From contig NZ_CP162129.1 of assembly GCF_040834005.1 (NCBI RefSeq), positions 1,884,001 to 1,948,000 on the forward strand: a stretch of 64,000 nt of DNA, read 5' to 3'. The first letter of the stretch is position 1, and the number at the start of each line of letters is the position of its first letter. The position numbers and the translations under genes were made by a program. This DNA is from Paenibacillus sp. PL2-23. GTDB lineage: Bacteria > Bacillota > Bacilli > Paenibacillales > Paenibacillaceae. A model generated the notes under the pieces. It did no database searches, was not told the origin of the DNA, and worked only from the letters and a program-made list of their open reading frames with translations. Shown here piece by piece: positions 27,209-37,513 of the stretch.

Positions 27209-27970
27209 ATGAATTCGTTACATATCCATTGGGCCGGCCATCATCATGCAGTAACAAACTGGCGTATGGCGGCTCCGGGTAATCGAAACTCACTTATTCT
27301 TGTTACCCAGGGAGAGTGCTGCTACGATATAGGGGACAAACAAGTAATCGTGCGACAGGGGGAACTTATATTTTTGAGTGAACATTTGCCCAGGATTGGA
27401 AGCAGCGATAAGCATACACCACACTCCAGATATACGGTCAATTTTACAATTGACGGAGATATTCGGCTCCCTCTCTTTATGGATCGTCATAATCATAAAT
27501 TGGCGACTCGACAATTCCATTTTATTCAAAGCAGGTTTTCCTCCCTAGTCCGTTGCTGGAGAGAAAAATATAGCTATTTTGAGATTACTTGCCATGCGAT
27601 TTTATATGAACTATTAGCATTAATGAACAGAGAGGTGGAGGACAAGAAGGTGTCTCCGCATAAGCATGTTTTAGCTGAACAATTGAAAGAGTATCTGAAT
27701 CAATCATTTTGCAGGAAAATCACAATTCAGGAGTTAGCGGAAGTTATCGGACGATGCCCGAATTATGTAAATATAATATTTCAAGAAGTACAGGGTACCT
27801 CTCCCATTGCATATATGCATATGCTTAGGGTAGAACGGGCTAAGGAGCTATTAGAGAATTCAGGGTTGTCGATTGGTGATATAGCTGAACAGGTTGGCTA
27901 CAATAATCAGCCTTATTTTCATTTCATGTTCAAGAAGCTGACGGGGCATACTCCGGGTGAATTTCGTTGA
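27209..27970 (+). CDS. AraC-family regulator
   Basis: 253 residues; AGGGGGC precedes the ATG. Short N-terminal cupin (VTQGECCYDIGDKQVIVRQGELIFLSEH) and C-terminal double helix-turn-helix (IQELAEVIGRCPNYVNIIFQE; IGDIAEQVGYNNQPYFHFMFKK). Divergent from the sulfatase at 25631 and upstream of the two-component system at 28097. Confidence 0.9.
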   Translation: MNSLHIHWAGHHHAVTNWRMAAPGNRNSLILVTQGECCYDIGDKQVIVRQGELIFLSEHLPRIGSSDKHTPHSRYTVNFTIDGDIRLPLFMDRHNHKLATRQFHFIQSRFSSLVRCWREKYSYFEITCHAILYELLALMNREVEDKKVSPHKHVLAEQLKEYLNQSFCRKITIQELAEVIGRCPNYVNIIFQEVQGTSPIAYMHMLRVERAKELLENSGLSIGDIAEQVGYNNQPYFHFMFKKLTGHTPGEFR

Positions 27971-28096
27971 TGGTAGGTAAAGTGAAAGACAAAGTAAATA
28001 GATTCATCATCGAAATGAAAGGCTTGCATTGGAGGGTAGCTCCCTCAAACATAACATTTATAAAGATATAACACAGGGATTGTGAGGGAGGACGCC

Positions 28097-29926
28097 ATGC
28101 TTCATCATATACGCAGCTCGCTGCATTGGAAGCTGATTCTTATCATTACCTCGGTCATCTCCGTTATTCTTACTGCGATTGGTACGTTTAGCTACTACAA
28201 GAGCTCTCAAGCGATCGACTCCGATGTACAACGCTTCAGCAGTCAAATTCTGAAGCAGGCCAATTTGAATATGGAAAGATACCTCGGTGATAATGAACAT
28301 TTCTTTCAAACAATGGCGGAAAGCACTGAATTTGAGCAATGGACAAAAATTGCGGTTGGTGAGCGATTCCAACTTTATAACCTGATGAGATCTATGGAGG
28401 AACGAACGATTAGCCCTTACATTCGATATCATCCGGAGCTTCTCTCCATCATTCTGTATCAAGAGGATGGAAATGAGAGTGTATATCGAAGCAGTCACGC
28501 ACACGATATCGTACTCGACCATCAGTTTTCATTAAGCCGTGTACCATGGATTAAGACTATCGCAACCATAGGTTCGACCTACAAACATGTAGAGCTCAGA
28601 CGGGATTACTCCGACCGATTTAATCAACAGCTTCTATTACCTGTATTAACTTATGTTCAGAAATTTAATTTCTCCGATAAAACAACCTACCTGGCAATGG
28701 ACATTTCCTTGTTGTCGACACAGGCAATCCTGAATGAAATTCATCTCGGTGACAATGGATATTCCATAATTGTAGATTCAAGGGGCCGAATCATAACCTC
28801 GCCCGAGCCGACCATGGTGAACTCGCTCTTCGAGGATGGAATCAGCCGGTCTATGCTGGACAAAGAAGCAGGATCCTTTTACCTCGAGGATACTGAGCAG
28901 ATGGTTGTCTTTCAGAGCATTAATCGAACCGATTGGAAGGTCGTCTCCTTCGTGCCCTATGAGGATTTGGCCGTCAGTATTCAGAGCATTCGCAACTGGA
29001 CCATCGTGATGACCCTCGCCGCTCTGATTGTATCGGCCGTGCTAATCTTCTTCATTTCCTCCTCCATCACCAGAAGACTGAAGGAGCTGCGACGGACGAT
29101 GAGACTGGCAAGAGTAGGTCGATTTGATATCCGCACAAATGTAACCGGCATCGATGAAGTTGGTGAACTCGGTGATGCTTACAACCATCTGCTGGAGCGG
29201 GTCAATACGTCCATTCATGAGCTGGCTGAAGCACGTGTCGTTCAGCAACGGGCAATTCTATCGGCATTGCAATCCCAGATAAATGCACACTTCTTGTATA
29301 ATGCACTCGAATCGATTAACTCAATGGCTAATATCGCGGGTCACGACGGAATTATGAAAACCACCGTTGCGCTCTCGAGCATGCTCCGATACACGTCCAA
29401 CTATCGAGATACGGAAGTAACCATTGCCGAGGAGATTGAGCATCTGCATGATTATATACATATCATTACGCTGATGTATCAGGATGACATCACCTATCAG
29501 GTGCACATCCAACCGGATCTGCTCAAAGGCAAGTGTCTAAAAGCGATATTGCAACCTCTCGTAGAGAACAGCATCAAACACTGCTACGAGGTGAGCGGGG
29601 GAAAACTGGCCATACAATTGCGAATGGAACGTGTCGAAGAGCGTTATGTTAGTATTGTGGTGGAGGATAATGGGATCGGTATGACGGCAGAGCGACTTCA
29701 GGAAATTCAGCATGCCTTGCGGCAGCTGCGGACCGAACAAGAGTTCATGATGCTGTCTAGGATCGGTCTGCTCAATGTGCATTATCGACTCATTAACTTT
29801 TATAGGGATAAACGCACTGGGATTACGGTAGACAGAGCTTACGGTCAGAGAGGAACTAAAGTTGTAATCACTTATCCTTGGGAATTAAAGGAGGAATCAC
29901 CGCATGCTCCGCGTGCTGATCGTTGA
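28097..29926 (+). CDS. YesM-like sensor histidine kinase, system A
   Basis: 609 residues; start at 28097 because GAGGGAGG lies 6 nt upstream (GTG 28082 overlaps it). Membrane segment at about 13-35, extracytoplasmic dCache/CHASE-like sensor, second membrane segment at about 295-320, HAMP, then a His_kinase domain with LQSQINAHFLYNALESIN, phospho-acceptor His398 (Ala replaces the usual Pro before it). ATPase motifs ILQPLVENSIKH and VEDNGIGM. It overlaps the response regulator by 23 nt. Likely senses an extracellular oligosaccharide and controls the transporter/lyase operon at 31186-42469. Confidence 0.92.
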   Translation: MLHHIRSSLHWKLILIITSVISVILTAIGTFSYYKSSQAIDSDVQRFSSQILKQANLNMERYLGDNEHFFQTMAESTEFEQWTKIAVGERFQLYNLMRSMEERTISPYIRYHPELLSIILYQEDGNESVYRSSHAHDIVLDHQFSLSRVPWIKTIATIGSTYKHVELRRDYSDRFNQQLLLPVLTYVQKFNFSDKTTYLAMDISLLSTQAILNEIHLGDNGYSIIVDSRGRIITSPEPTMVNSLFEDGISRSMLDKEAGSFYLEDTEQMVVFQSINRTDWKVVSFVPYEDLAVSIQSIRNWTIVMTLAALIVSAVLIFFISSSITRRLKELRRTMRLARVGRFDIRTNVTGIDEVGELGDAYNHLLERVNTSIHELAEARVVQQRAILSALQSQINAHFLYNALESINSMANIAGHDGIMKTTVALSSMLRYTSNYRDTEVTIAEEIEHLHDYIHIITLMYQDDITYQVHIQPDLLKGKCLKAILQPLVENSIKHCYEVSGGKLAIQLRMERVEERYVSIVVEDNGIGMTAERLQEIQHALRQLRTEQEFMMLSRIGLLNVHYRLINFYRDKRTGITVDRAYGQRGTKVVITYPWELKEESPHAPRADR

Positions 29927-30992
29927 TGATGTGCCATTAATTAGACAAAGCTTATCGGTGTTTGTAGAAGCCAACAATGATACGACCATCGTCTCCGGGA
30001 CGGCTGCCAATGGCAAGCAAGCGATGGCATGGCTTCAGGATTCTTATGTCGACCTATGTATTACCGACATACGTATGCCGGTGATGGATGGACTACAGCT
30101 CATCAAACAGATCAACGCCAATTTTCCCTGGATGGCGTGTCTGGTCGTATCTAGTTATGACGACTTCGAGTATGCCAAGCAAAGCATAGAGCTGAATGCT
30201 CTCGACTATGTACTGAAGCCCGTTAATAAGGAAACAATGAACAAGGCGTTGGCCAAGGCAACGAACAAAATTCAGGAGCTCCGCAATTGGGACGCCGCGC
30301 AGCTGTTCCTCAAGCGGCTGCCGCATCATCGTTCGGTGCTGGAGCAATGGCGAGAGCATATTCTTACCATCCGGATGGAGACGCTGCCCCTTCTAATTGT
30401 AGAGACACTGGAGCTGTTGGAGCAGTGGGTGGAAGGGAATTATTATTTATTGAATGCCCTGTCCAATCTGTGGCTGCAAACCTTGATCGAAGAGCTAACC
30501 ACCGAGAAGATACAGCTCGAGCTAGACGAAGGCAAGGATCTGGGGCTAGGGGAGAAGCATCTGGAGCTGTCGAGGACGCGCAGCTACTTCCGATTATGCG
30601 CTGTACGCAGGCTGGAAGAAGGAGCTTATCGACTGATTGCAAGCATGAGGGGCGTCAGGAATCAGCAGTCGGTCAAGGTTGTCAATCAGATTAGGCAGTA
30701 TATTCAACAACATTGCGGCGAGCCCCTTAATCTTCAGAGCTTGGCGGACCATGTTGCACTGAACAAAACTTATATGTGTAAGCTGTTTAAGGAGGAGACA
30801 GAGCAGACCATTCATACCTACATTGTGTTGGAACGTATGCAATTGGCACGCAGCCTGCTGCTTGACGGCAGCAATAAGGTTTATGAGATTGCCAAACAGG
30901 TAGGCTATGAGGATGTGGATTATTTCACCCAAATCTTCAAAAAACATTACGGGCTAAGTCCGCTCGATTACAAGAGAAGAATGAAGTCATAA
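29904..30992 (+). CDS. YesN-like response regulator (REC-AraC), system A
   Basis: 362 residues; AAAGGAGGAA ribosome site inside the kinase gene. Receiver domain with Asp8/Asp9 and phospho-acceptor Asp55 (LCITDIRMPVMDG), Lys in YVLKPVNKE; middle linker; C-terminal AraC helix-turn-helices (LQSLADHVALNKTYMCKLFKEE; VYEIAKQVGYEDVDYFTQIFKK). Cognate partner of the kinase just upstream. Followed by a very strong terminator, then the transporter operon it probably activates. Confidence 0.93.
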   Translation: MLRVLIVDDVPLIRQSLSVFVEANNDTTIVSGTAANGKQAMAWLQDSYVDLCITDIRMPVMDGLQLIKQINANFPWMACLVVSSYDDFEYAKQSIELNALDYVLKPVNKETMNKALAKATNKIQELRNWDAAQLFLKRLPHHRSVLEQWREHILTIRMETLPLLIVETLELLEQWVEGNYYLLNALSNLWLQTLIEELTTEKIQLELDEGKDLGLGEKHLELSRTRSYFRLCAVRRLEEGAYRLIASMRGVRNQQSVKVVNQIRQYIQQHCGEPLNLQSLADHVALNKTYMCKLFKEETEQTIHTYIVLERMQLARSLLLDGSNKVYEIAKQVGYEDVDYFTQIFKKHYGLSPLDYKRRMKS

Positions 30993-31007
30993 TAGCTTTA
31001 CTAATTT

Positions 31008-31052
31008 CAGAGGACTGTCCAGTGTTGATAAGGCATACTGGACAGTCCTCTG
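31008..31052 (+). terminator. Strong terminator after two-component system A
   Basis: CAGAGGACTGTCCAGT (31008-31023) pairs perfectly over 16 bp with ACTGGACAGTCCTCTG (31037-31052), followed by CTTTTAT. Confidence 0.85.
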
Positions 31053-31185
31053 CTTTTATACCGAGTTTAATAATTACAGAATATTATCGGGTAATTTCCG
31101 AATATCATGTCGTGGCTAGCTTGTCGAATCCTAGGTATCATGAAACTATACTCAAACAGCTGCACACGTAGAGAGGGGAAAGACC

Positions 31186-32166
31186 ATGCAGAGCAAGTCG
31201 ATACAGCCGTTGCAAAAAGCACCAAGTAGGAAGCCGACACGGGCCCGCAGGCGAACGGGAGAGGTTCCCTTCACCACCTTCGTGAAGAAAAATCATGCAC
31301 TTTACGTCATGTTGATTCCCGTCGTTCTGTATTTCATCATATTCAAGTACGTTCCGTTGCTTGGATCTGTCATTGCTTTTAAAGACTACAATATATTTGA
31401 TGGCTTTTTAAAAAGCAAGTGGGTGGGGCTCCACTGGTTCGAGCTCATGTTCACGAATCCGATGTACATCGACTTGTTTAAGAATACCATGATCATCAGC
31501 TTCTATCAGATTGTCTTTGCTTTTCCCGCTCCAATCATTCTGGCTTGCTTGCTCAATGAGGTGCGGCAGATAGCCTTCAAGCGGGGAGTGCAGACCATAT
31601 TGTACCTGCCTCACTTCCTATCATGGGCATTGGTCTATGGCCTGGCCTACATGATGTTCTCGACGCAAACCGGAATGGTGAACAATCTTCTGAAGGAAAT
31701 CGGCGAGCCTGTCATCAATTTTCTTCAATCGACTGAGCTGTTCCGAAGCGTGGTGGTGGGATCAGGCATCTGGAAGGAGATGGGTTGGAGTACAATCATC
31801 TTTCTGGCCGCGTTAGCCGGAATTAATCCGTCGCTTTATGAAGCAGCCAAGATCGACGGAGCCGGCCGCTGGAAGCAATTCGTTTATGTGACGTTGCCCG
31901 GTTTGTTGCCTGCTATTACGATTCTACTGTTACTGAAGATCGGGAATGTGCTGGATGTAGGCTTTGAACAAATTTACATCTTCCTTAATCCAGTCACGTT
32001 ATCTGTCGGAGAGGTACTCGATACATATTCGTATCGGTTAGGGATTTTGAACGGAGAATTCAGTCTGACAACCGCAATTGGATTGTTTAAATCGGTGATT
32101 GGATTTATTCTGCTGGTGTCAGCCAATCAGTTAAGCAAACGAACGACCGGCGAGAGCTTGTACTAG
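31186..32166 (+). CDS. ABC transporter permease (LplB-like), system 2
   Basis: 326 residues with a basic cytoplasmic N-terminal tail (about 35 residues, RKPTRARRRTG), then six membrane segments. EAA loop EAAKIDGAGRWKQFVYVTLPGLLP; FKDYNIFDGFLKSKWVG and LPHFLSWALVYG as in LplB. AGAGGGGAAAG precedes the ATG. First gene of the transporter 2 / hydrolase / lyase operon. Confidence 0.94.
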   Translation: MQSKSIQPLQKAPSRKPTRARRRTGEVPFTTFVKKNHALYVMLIPVVLYFIIFKYVPLLGSVIAFKDYNIFDGFLKSKWVGLHWFELMFTNPMYIDLFKNTMIISFYQIVFAFPAPIILACLLNEVRQIAFKRGVQTILYLPHFLSWALVYGLAYMMFSTQTGMVNNLLKEIGEPVINFLQSTELFRSVVVGSGIWKEMGWSTIIFLAALAGINPSLYEAAKIDGAGRWKQFVYVTLPGLLPAITILLLLKIGNVLDVGFEQIYIFLNPVTLSVGEVLDTYSYRLGILNGEFSLTTAIGLFKSVIGFILLVSANQLSKRTTGESLY

Positions 32167-32185
32167 AACAAGGAGGTCACATCGA

Positions 32186-33067
32186 ATGGAAATACGCAGA
32201 TCAACAGGCGAGAAGCTATTTGACACACTAAACATCGTATTGCTAAGCCTGTTAAGTTTAGCTGCCATCATCCCACTGCTCCACGTGGTGGCCGGCTCCT
32301 TCAGCTCGGCCAATGCAATTATCCACTCCAAGGTTACGCTATGGCCGGTCGAGCCTACCTTAGAGCATTATAAGCTGGTTACACAGACAAAGGCTTTCTG
32401 GCTGGCAGGCTGGCTGACGATTAAGGTCGTTGTACTTGGGACAGCACTAAACATGTTGCTGACCATTATCGGCTCGTATCCGTTGTCTAAGGCGTATCTT
32501 CGGGGACGCCGACCGATTCTGTTGTTCATTGTGTTTACGATGATCTTCCACGCACCGATGATTCCTATGTATTTGGTTGTCAAGGAGCTAGGAATGCTGA
32601 ATACGATAGGTGCTCTTTTGATTCCCGGAGCTATCAGTGCCTTCAACATGATGCTGTGCATCACCTTCTTCCGTAATCTTCCTGAGGAACTGTTCGATGC
32701 GGCAAAGGTTGACGGGATGAGTGATTACCGTATCGTGTGGCAAATCGTAATACCGCTGTCCAAGCCGATTCTGGTCACTTTGCTGCTTTTTTATGCTGTA
32801 GGTCATTGGAACAATTACTTCACTCCACTGTTATACATTAATGATCGTTCGATGCAGACGTTACAGGTATATCTGTTCAATCTCATTACGTTAGGCTCCA
32901 GCAACGATATGATGAGTGCCGCTTCGGCTGAGTCTTCCCTGAATATGCTGCCGCAAGCGTTGGAGATGGCTACCATTGTACTGGCGACGCTGCCAATCGT
33001 TGTGCTGTATCCTTTTTTACAGAAGCACTTCGTGAAAGGCGCGACGTTAGGTTCGGTGAAAGAGTAA
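32186..33067 (+). CDS. ABC transporter permease (YtcP-like), system 2
   Basis: 293 residues; AAGGAGGT precedes the ATG, 19 bp after the first permease. Six membrane segments; EAA-type loop DAAKVDGMSDYRIVWQIVIPLSKP; C-terminus HFVKGATLGSVKE. Pairs with the permease at 31186 for uptake of the ligand bound by the lipoprotein at 33146. Confidence 0.94.
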   Translation: MEIRRSTGEKLFDTLNIVLLSLLSLAAIIPLLHVVAGSFSSANAIIHSKVTLWPVEPTLEHYKLVTQTKAFWLAGWLTIKVVVLGTALNMLLTIIGSYPLSKAYLRGRRPILLFIVFTMIFHAPMIPMYLVVKELGMLNTIGALLIPGAISAFNMMLCITFFRNLPEELFDAAKVDGMSDYRIVWQIVIPLSKPILVTLLLFYAVGHWNNYFTPLLYINDRSMQTLQVYLFNLITLGSSNDMMSAASAESSLNMLPQALEMATIVLATLPIVVLYPFLQKHFVKGATLGSVKE

Positions 33068-33145
33068 GGTTATGCTGGCGATCAGCCTTCATATACAAGG
33101 GATATCAATTGATGTCCTATTATGTTAAATAGGGGGAATACAACA

Positions 33146-34687
33146 ATGTCAAAGAAACAAAAGTGGATCGGCATTACGTTAGCTCTATGTATGGTTTTCT
33201 CTACGACTGCATGCTCTTCAACGAAGTCGGAACCTCAAGAGGCAGATTCACAGCCGAAGGGACCTGCGAAGATATCGATGTTTGCATCCGATGTTGGGCA
33301 GCCTGTCCCTGGAGGGGAATCTATGGACGATCCTACACTAAGGTACTTGGCTGAGCAAACGAATACGGAATTGAATATTACTTTCATTCCTAACAGTCAA
33401 TACCGGAATCAGCTTCGTGTCAAATTTGCGAGCGGCGAGATCCCCGACATTGTGCAGGGCTGGGGTATTATCTCAGATCTGGCCGATAACGATCAACTCT
33501 TGCCTCTCAATGATCTTATTGACGAGCATGGGCCTAACTTGAAGAAAATAATCCCTAAAGAATCATGGGATGCCGTTACCCGGAATGGCAAGATCTATGC
33601 CATTCCGGAAGCCCCGCTTGGTGACAGTCCGGTAGCCCGGGTGCTCTTCGTTCGCAAGGACTGGATGGATAAGGTAGGCATCAAGGAGGCTCCTAAGACG
33701 GACGCCGACTTCCTTGATATGCTTCGCGCCTTCCGTGACAAGGACCCTAATGGCAATGGCAAACAGGATGAAATTCCGTTCTCTGCCCGTGAGAATTTCA
33801 CCTGGTTAGATAATGTATTGAGTATGTATGGTGTAACCATGTACGGGGGAACGATCGAAAATAACGAGGTCATCCCGCAGTACGCGAGTAAAAATATGAA
33901 GCAGGCTCTCGGGATCGTGAAAACGATGATGGATGAGAAGCTCATCGACAGCGAATTCATGTCCAACAAGCGAAACGTATGGGAGCAAAAGATTCAAAGC
34001 GATCTCGTAGGCGTATGGGTACATGCTCCGAATCTCGCTTGGGATTGGCAGGAGCGTTTGAACAAGTCGCTGCCGAATGGCAAACCGGAGGTGATCGCGA
34101 TTCCTACACCGAAAGCGCCAGGAGTTACAGAATCAGGCTTTGGTAAGAAGCCATTTAATAAATCGTTTTCGATCACGAAAGCAAGTAAAGACCCTGCTGC
34201 TGCTGTGAGATTACTCGATTGGCTGGTCACTCAAGAGGGTCAAGAATTCGTTCAATTCGGGGTGCCCGGTGTGACAGTTACCAAGGATGATAGCAAGATC
34301 AATTATAACAAGCAGAAGGATACGGATGACAAAACCGCCTTGTGGCGTCCACTCGTCTTTAACCTGGCAGGCTTTAATGAGGAAATCCAATTAGTCTTAA
34401 GCGGAAACGAGCAAGCCGTAGCTAAGATTAAGGCTGTGTATGAGATCGGAAAGAAGGAAGGTATAACTAATGTGACCGCAGGAGCGCCAACTTTTAAATC
34501 CGATCAACCGGAGATTGGCGATTATGAGACAGCGTCTACTATGTTCATCGAAACCGCCGGACTTATTGTTCTAGGAGAAAAGCCTCTTGACTACTACGAT
34601 GAATTCGTCAACAACTGGCGTACTCGCGGTGGCAATGAGTTGATTAAGCAAGCGACGGAATGGTATCAACAGAACAATAACAAATAA
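33146..34687 (+). CDS. Solute-binding lipoprotein, system 2
   Basis: 513 residues from ATG 33146 (AGGGGGAA 8 nt upstream; the ATG at 33122 precedes that ribosome site). Signal peptide MSKKQKWIGITLALCMVFSTTAC with lipobox TTAC. Long LplA/YtcQ-type binding protein (FASGEIPDIVQGW, DPNGNGKQDEIPFSA). Probably binds oligosaccharides released by the surface lyase at 37514. Confidence 0.93.
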   Translation: MSKKQKWIGITLALCMVFSTTACSSTKSEPQEADSQPKGPAKISMFASDVGQPVPGGESMDDPTLRYLAEQTNTELNITFIPNSQYRNQLRVKFASGEIPDIVQGWGIISDLADNDQLLPLNDLIDEHGPNLKKIIPKESWDAVTRNGKIYAIPEAPLGDSPVARVLFVRKDWMDKVGIKEAPKTDADFLDMLRAFRDKDPNGNGKQDEIPFSARENFTWLDNVLSMYGVTMYGGTIENNEVIPQYASKNMKQALGIVKTMMDEKLIDSEFMSNKRNVWEQKIQSDLVGVWVHAPNLAWDWQERLNKSLPNGKPEVIAIPTPKAPGVTESGFGKKPFNKSFSITKASKDPAAAVRLLDWLVTQEGQEFVQFGVPGVTVTKDDSKINYNKQKDTDDKTALWRPLVFNLAGFNEEIQLVLSGNEQAVAKIKAVYEIGKKEGITNVTAGAPTFKSDQPEIGDYETASTMFIETAGLIVLGEKPLDYYDEFVNNWRTRGGNELIKQATEWYQQNNNK

Positions 34688-34697
34688 GATGGGCAAT

Positions 34698-34717
34698 GGG
34701 GCCGCGTAAGCGGTCCC
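34698..34717 (+). terminator. Hairpin between lipoprotein and GH106-like gene
   Basis: GGGGCCGC, loop GTAA, GCGGTCCC, with one G-T pair and no T run. It may act as a partial terminator or protect the upstream mRNA end, allowing more binding protein than hydrolase. Confidence 0.5.
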
Positions 34718-34778
34718 TCATATACACATCACTCTGAATGTAAAAGCACAAGAGGGTACATATTGTTCAATAAGACTT

Positions 34779-34792
34779 GTAAGCGTTTTACT
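34779..34792. promoter_or_regulatory. cre/LacI-like site before GH106-like gene
   Basis: TGTAAGCGTTTTAC matches 12 of 14 positions of the CcpA cre pattern TGWNANCGNTNWCA, failing at the last two. It could be a degenerate cre or a site for the local LacI regulator. Confidence 0.35.
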
Positions 34793-34873
34793 CCCGGGTA
34801 GGAGACAATGGTGACGAAGGAGCTACCGGAGGACATCCTTTCAAAGCGGGTTAAGAAGGGGAAAGGAGAACCC

Positions 34874-37483
34874 ATGGACACACGATTGCTTGAAAATTTA
34901 TCTGGGCAGGAAGGGAACTATATCCTACCGTTTTTCTGGCAGCAAGGGCAAGAGGAATCGGTACTGCGGTCGGAATTGCGAAAAATACGTGACAGCGGTA
35001 TACGTGCTGTATGTGTAGAATCCAGAACGCATCCCGATTTCGTTGGACCCGGCTGGTGGAGAGATCTGGAGATCATCCTGCAAGAAGCCGAGGAGCACGG
35101 CATGAAGGTGTGGGTGTTCGATGACTCTCACTTTCCTACGGGCTATGCCGTTGGTCGAATGAAAGAGGAGTTCCCGCACTTGAGGAATCGATATCTTACC
35201 GAGGTTCACATAGATGTGATGGGTCCGATGCAGGGAGCGTCACTGCTTGTAGGGGAACATGTTCGAGACAAGGAAGAGCTGGTGGGAATCGTCGCCGCAG
35301 AGCGGCTGACGGACACGAATGAACTGGGCTCATTGGTAAGCATCGGCGAGCGAAATCATGACGGGGTGATGTATTGGGATGTTCCAGAGGGGCATTGGCG
35401 AATATTCCTTCTCAAGCTGACGAACGAAGGCGGTCATGAAAGGCTGCGGTATCATCTCAATCCGCTGGAGCCCGAAGCCGTCAATGTGCTTGTACAGACT
35501 GTGTATGAGCCTCATTATGAACGCTGGCACAACAAGTTTGGGAACACATTCGCCGGATTTTTCAGTGATGAGCCAAGATTCGGGAACAGCTTGTCCTTTG
35601 AAGATATCATCGGAAGCACCTCAATGATCCTGCCATGGTGCAAGGACATGCTTGGCCTGCTGCAGCAGCAAGCGCCGGGAGAGGACGTGCTCACCCAACT
35701 GCCGCTATTGTGGTATCCGTCAGGTATCCGATCCTCGACTCTGCGTTTTCAATATATGGATGTGCTCACCAAGCGCTATGCCGTCAATTTCACCAAGCGC
35801 TTAGGGGATTGGTGTCGATCGAGGGGGGTAGAGTATATCGGCCATGTCATCGAGGATAACAACGTGCACACCAGGCTGGGCATGGGTGTCGGGCATTTCT
35901 ACCGCGCAATATGGGATCAGGACATGTCAGGTGTTGATGTGGTCCTGCAGCAGATCATTCCCGGCATGACACGCGACTTCCGCATCGCTACCGGCGCGGG
36001 GGATGGTGAGTTTTATCATTTTGGTTTGGCCAAGATGGCGTCCTCCTTAGGTCATCTGGATGCGAAGAAGAAGGGCAGAACGGTATGTGAAATCTTCGGC
36101 GCCTACGGGTGGGTAGAAGGGCTGAAACTGATGAAATGGCTAACCGATCATATGCTTGTCCGCGGAGTTAACCATTTCATCCCGCATGCGTTTTCGCCCA
36201 AACCATTCCCGGACCGCGATTGTCCGCCGCACTTCTATGCGCAAGGCAACAACCCACAGTATCGACACTTTAAGCTGCTGATGGAGTATATGAATCGTCT
36301 TTCCCATCTGTTGAATGGAGGCACTCATATCGCCAGTGCAGCAGTGTTGTACCATGCGGAAGCAGAATGGTCTGGAGAAGCTATGCTATTTCAGAAGCCA
36401 GTAAGGCAGCTGCTGGAGCGACAGATCGATTGTGATGTCGTGCCCGCTGATCTACTACTAGAGAGGATGATGGTATCCAACAATCAGCTTCTCGTTCACG
36501 CCGAACGATTTGATTATCTTATTATTCCCTATGCCGAGGCATTGCCTAGCCGACTACTACATTCTCTTTACGAAGCGTTGCAGGCGGGTCTAACTATCTA
36601 TTTCGTGGAGGGGCTTCCTGTGAGGTCGAGCGATGGCAAAGACGTTCAAGGCGTGCTCGAGTTTATAGCTAGACATGCGAATCAGTGCACGGTACCTTTA
36701 GATTCGCTAGTAGATCAGATTCAACAACGGTTTACCCCTCTTCTGAAGCTGGACAGCTTTCAGCCTGATCTGCGGGCATACCTCTATCAAAGAAGCAACT
36801 CTCGGTTCCTCATGCTGTTCAATGAGCATCCTTATGAGGCCATTCATGCCCAAGTGGATATTAACTTAAGGGGAGCCGTGTACCAGTATGATGCCTTTGC
36901 CAATGAGGTAAGAAAATATCCATGTAGTCGGGTAGAGCAAGGGAGCCGCATTCCGCTGCATCTTGAGCCTTACGAGTCCAACGTCTTCATTTGGGATGAA
37001 TCCTCTGATATCGTGAAGCGGAGCTTGCCACTTAGAGAAATGCACGGCACGATACTGAAGCAGACGATTTTATCGGAATGGGAGATCAGCATAGCGGAAG
37101 CCATTCAATATCCTGACTTTAAGCCTTATTGCATGTTACTACAGCTGATCAACCTTGCGGTTCCTGAATATTTACCAAGGTTTAGCGGTACCTTCCGTTA
37201 CGAAACGGTGCTCCAATTGGAGAATGTCGGAGCTGCAGTTGTGCTCGATCTGGGTGCTGTCTACGAAACGGCAGAGCTTTGGGTCAACGGCCATCATGCC
37301 GGGACTCGAATTTGCCCTCCCTATCGGTTTGACGTGACGTCTCTTCTTCAAGCAGGGAGCAACAAGGTGGTGGTGGAGGTGACGAATACACTGGTGAAAC
37401 AGGTGCGGGACCGTTTCTCTATCTATAGGCAGCAAGAGCCATCCGGACTCATAGGTCCTGTAGAGTTGCGGCAATGGTATTGA
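34874..37483 (+). CDS. GH106-like glycoside hydrolase
   Basis: 869 residues from ATG 34874, preceded by AAAGGAGAA; an ATG at 34808 would add 22 lysine-rich residues and has poorer spacing. N-terminal (beta/alpha) barrel beginning YILPFFWQQG, with WVFDDSHFPTGYAVG (about residue 85); GHVIEDNNVHTRLGMGVGHFYRA in the middle; PHAFSPKPFPDRDCPPHFYAQGNNP; a C-terminal beta-sandwich (LWVNGHHAGTRICPPYRFDV) ending EPSGLIGPVEL. Resembles GH106 alpha-L-rhamnosidase relatives and the truncated gene at the window start. No signal peptide. It lies in the transporter 2 / lyase operon, so it probably trims imported lyase products; substrate unproven. Confidence 0.65.
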   Translation: MDTRLLENLSGQEGNYILPFFWQQGQEESVLRSELRKIRDSGIRAVCVESRTHPDFVGPGWWRDLEIILQEAEEHGMKVWVFDDSHFPTGYAVGRMKEEFPHLRNRYLTEVHIDVMGPMQGASLLVGEHVRDKEELVGIVAAERLTDTNELGSLVSIGERNHDGVMYWDVPEGHWRIFLLKLTNEGGHERLRYHLNPLEPEAVNVLVQTVYEPHYERWHNKFGNTFAGFFSDEPRFGNSLSFEDIIGSTSMILPWCKDMLGLLQQQAPGEDVLTQLPLLWYPSGIRSSTLRFQYMDVLTKRYAVNFTKRLGDWCRSRGVEYIGHVIEDNNVHTRLGMGVGHFYRAIWDQDMSGVDVVLQQIIPGMTRDFRIATGAGDGEFYHFGLAKMASSLGHLDAKKKGRTVCEIFGAYGWVEGLKLMKWLTDHMLVRGVNHFIPHAFSPKPFPDRDCPPHFYAQGNNPQYRHFKLLMEYMNRLSHLLNGGTHIASAAVLYHAEAEWSGEAMLFQKPVRQLLERQIDCDVVPADLLLERMMVSNNQLLVHAERFDYLIIPYAEALPSRLLHSLYEALQAGLTIYFVEGLPVRSSDGKDVQGVLEFIARHANQCTVPLDSLVDQIQQRFTPLLKLDSFQPDLRAYLYQRSNSRFLMLFNEHPYEAIHAQVDINLRGAVYQYDAFANEVRKYPCSRVEQGSRIPLHLEPYESNVFIWDESSDIVKRSLPLREMHGTILKQTILSEWEISIAEAIQYPDFKPYCMLLQLINLAVPEYLPRFSGTFRYETVLQLENVGAAVVLDLGAVYETAELWVNGHHAGTRICPPYRFDVTSLLQAGSNKVVVEVTNTLVKQVRDRFSIYRQQEPSGLIGPVELRQWY

Positions 37484-37513
37484 TAAAAAGTTAACTGGGA
37501 GGGAATATAACTT

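Noticed and set aside
34779..34792. Confident CcpA cre site before the GH106-like gene
   Set aside because: The last two bases fail the consensus; kept only as a low-confidence cre/LacI-like site.
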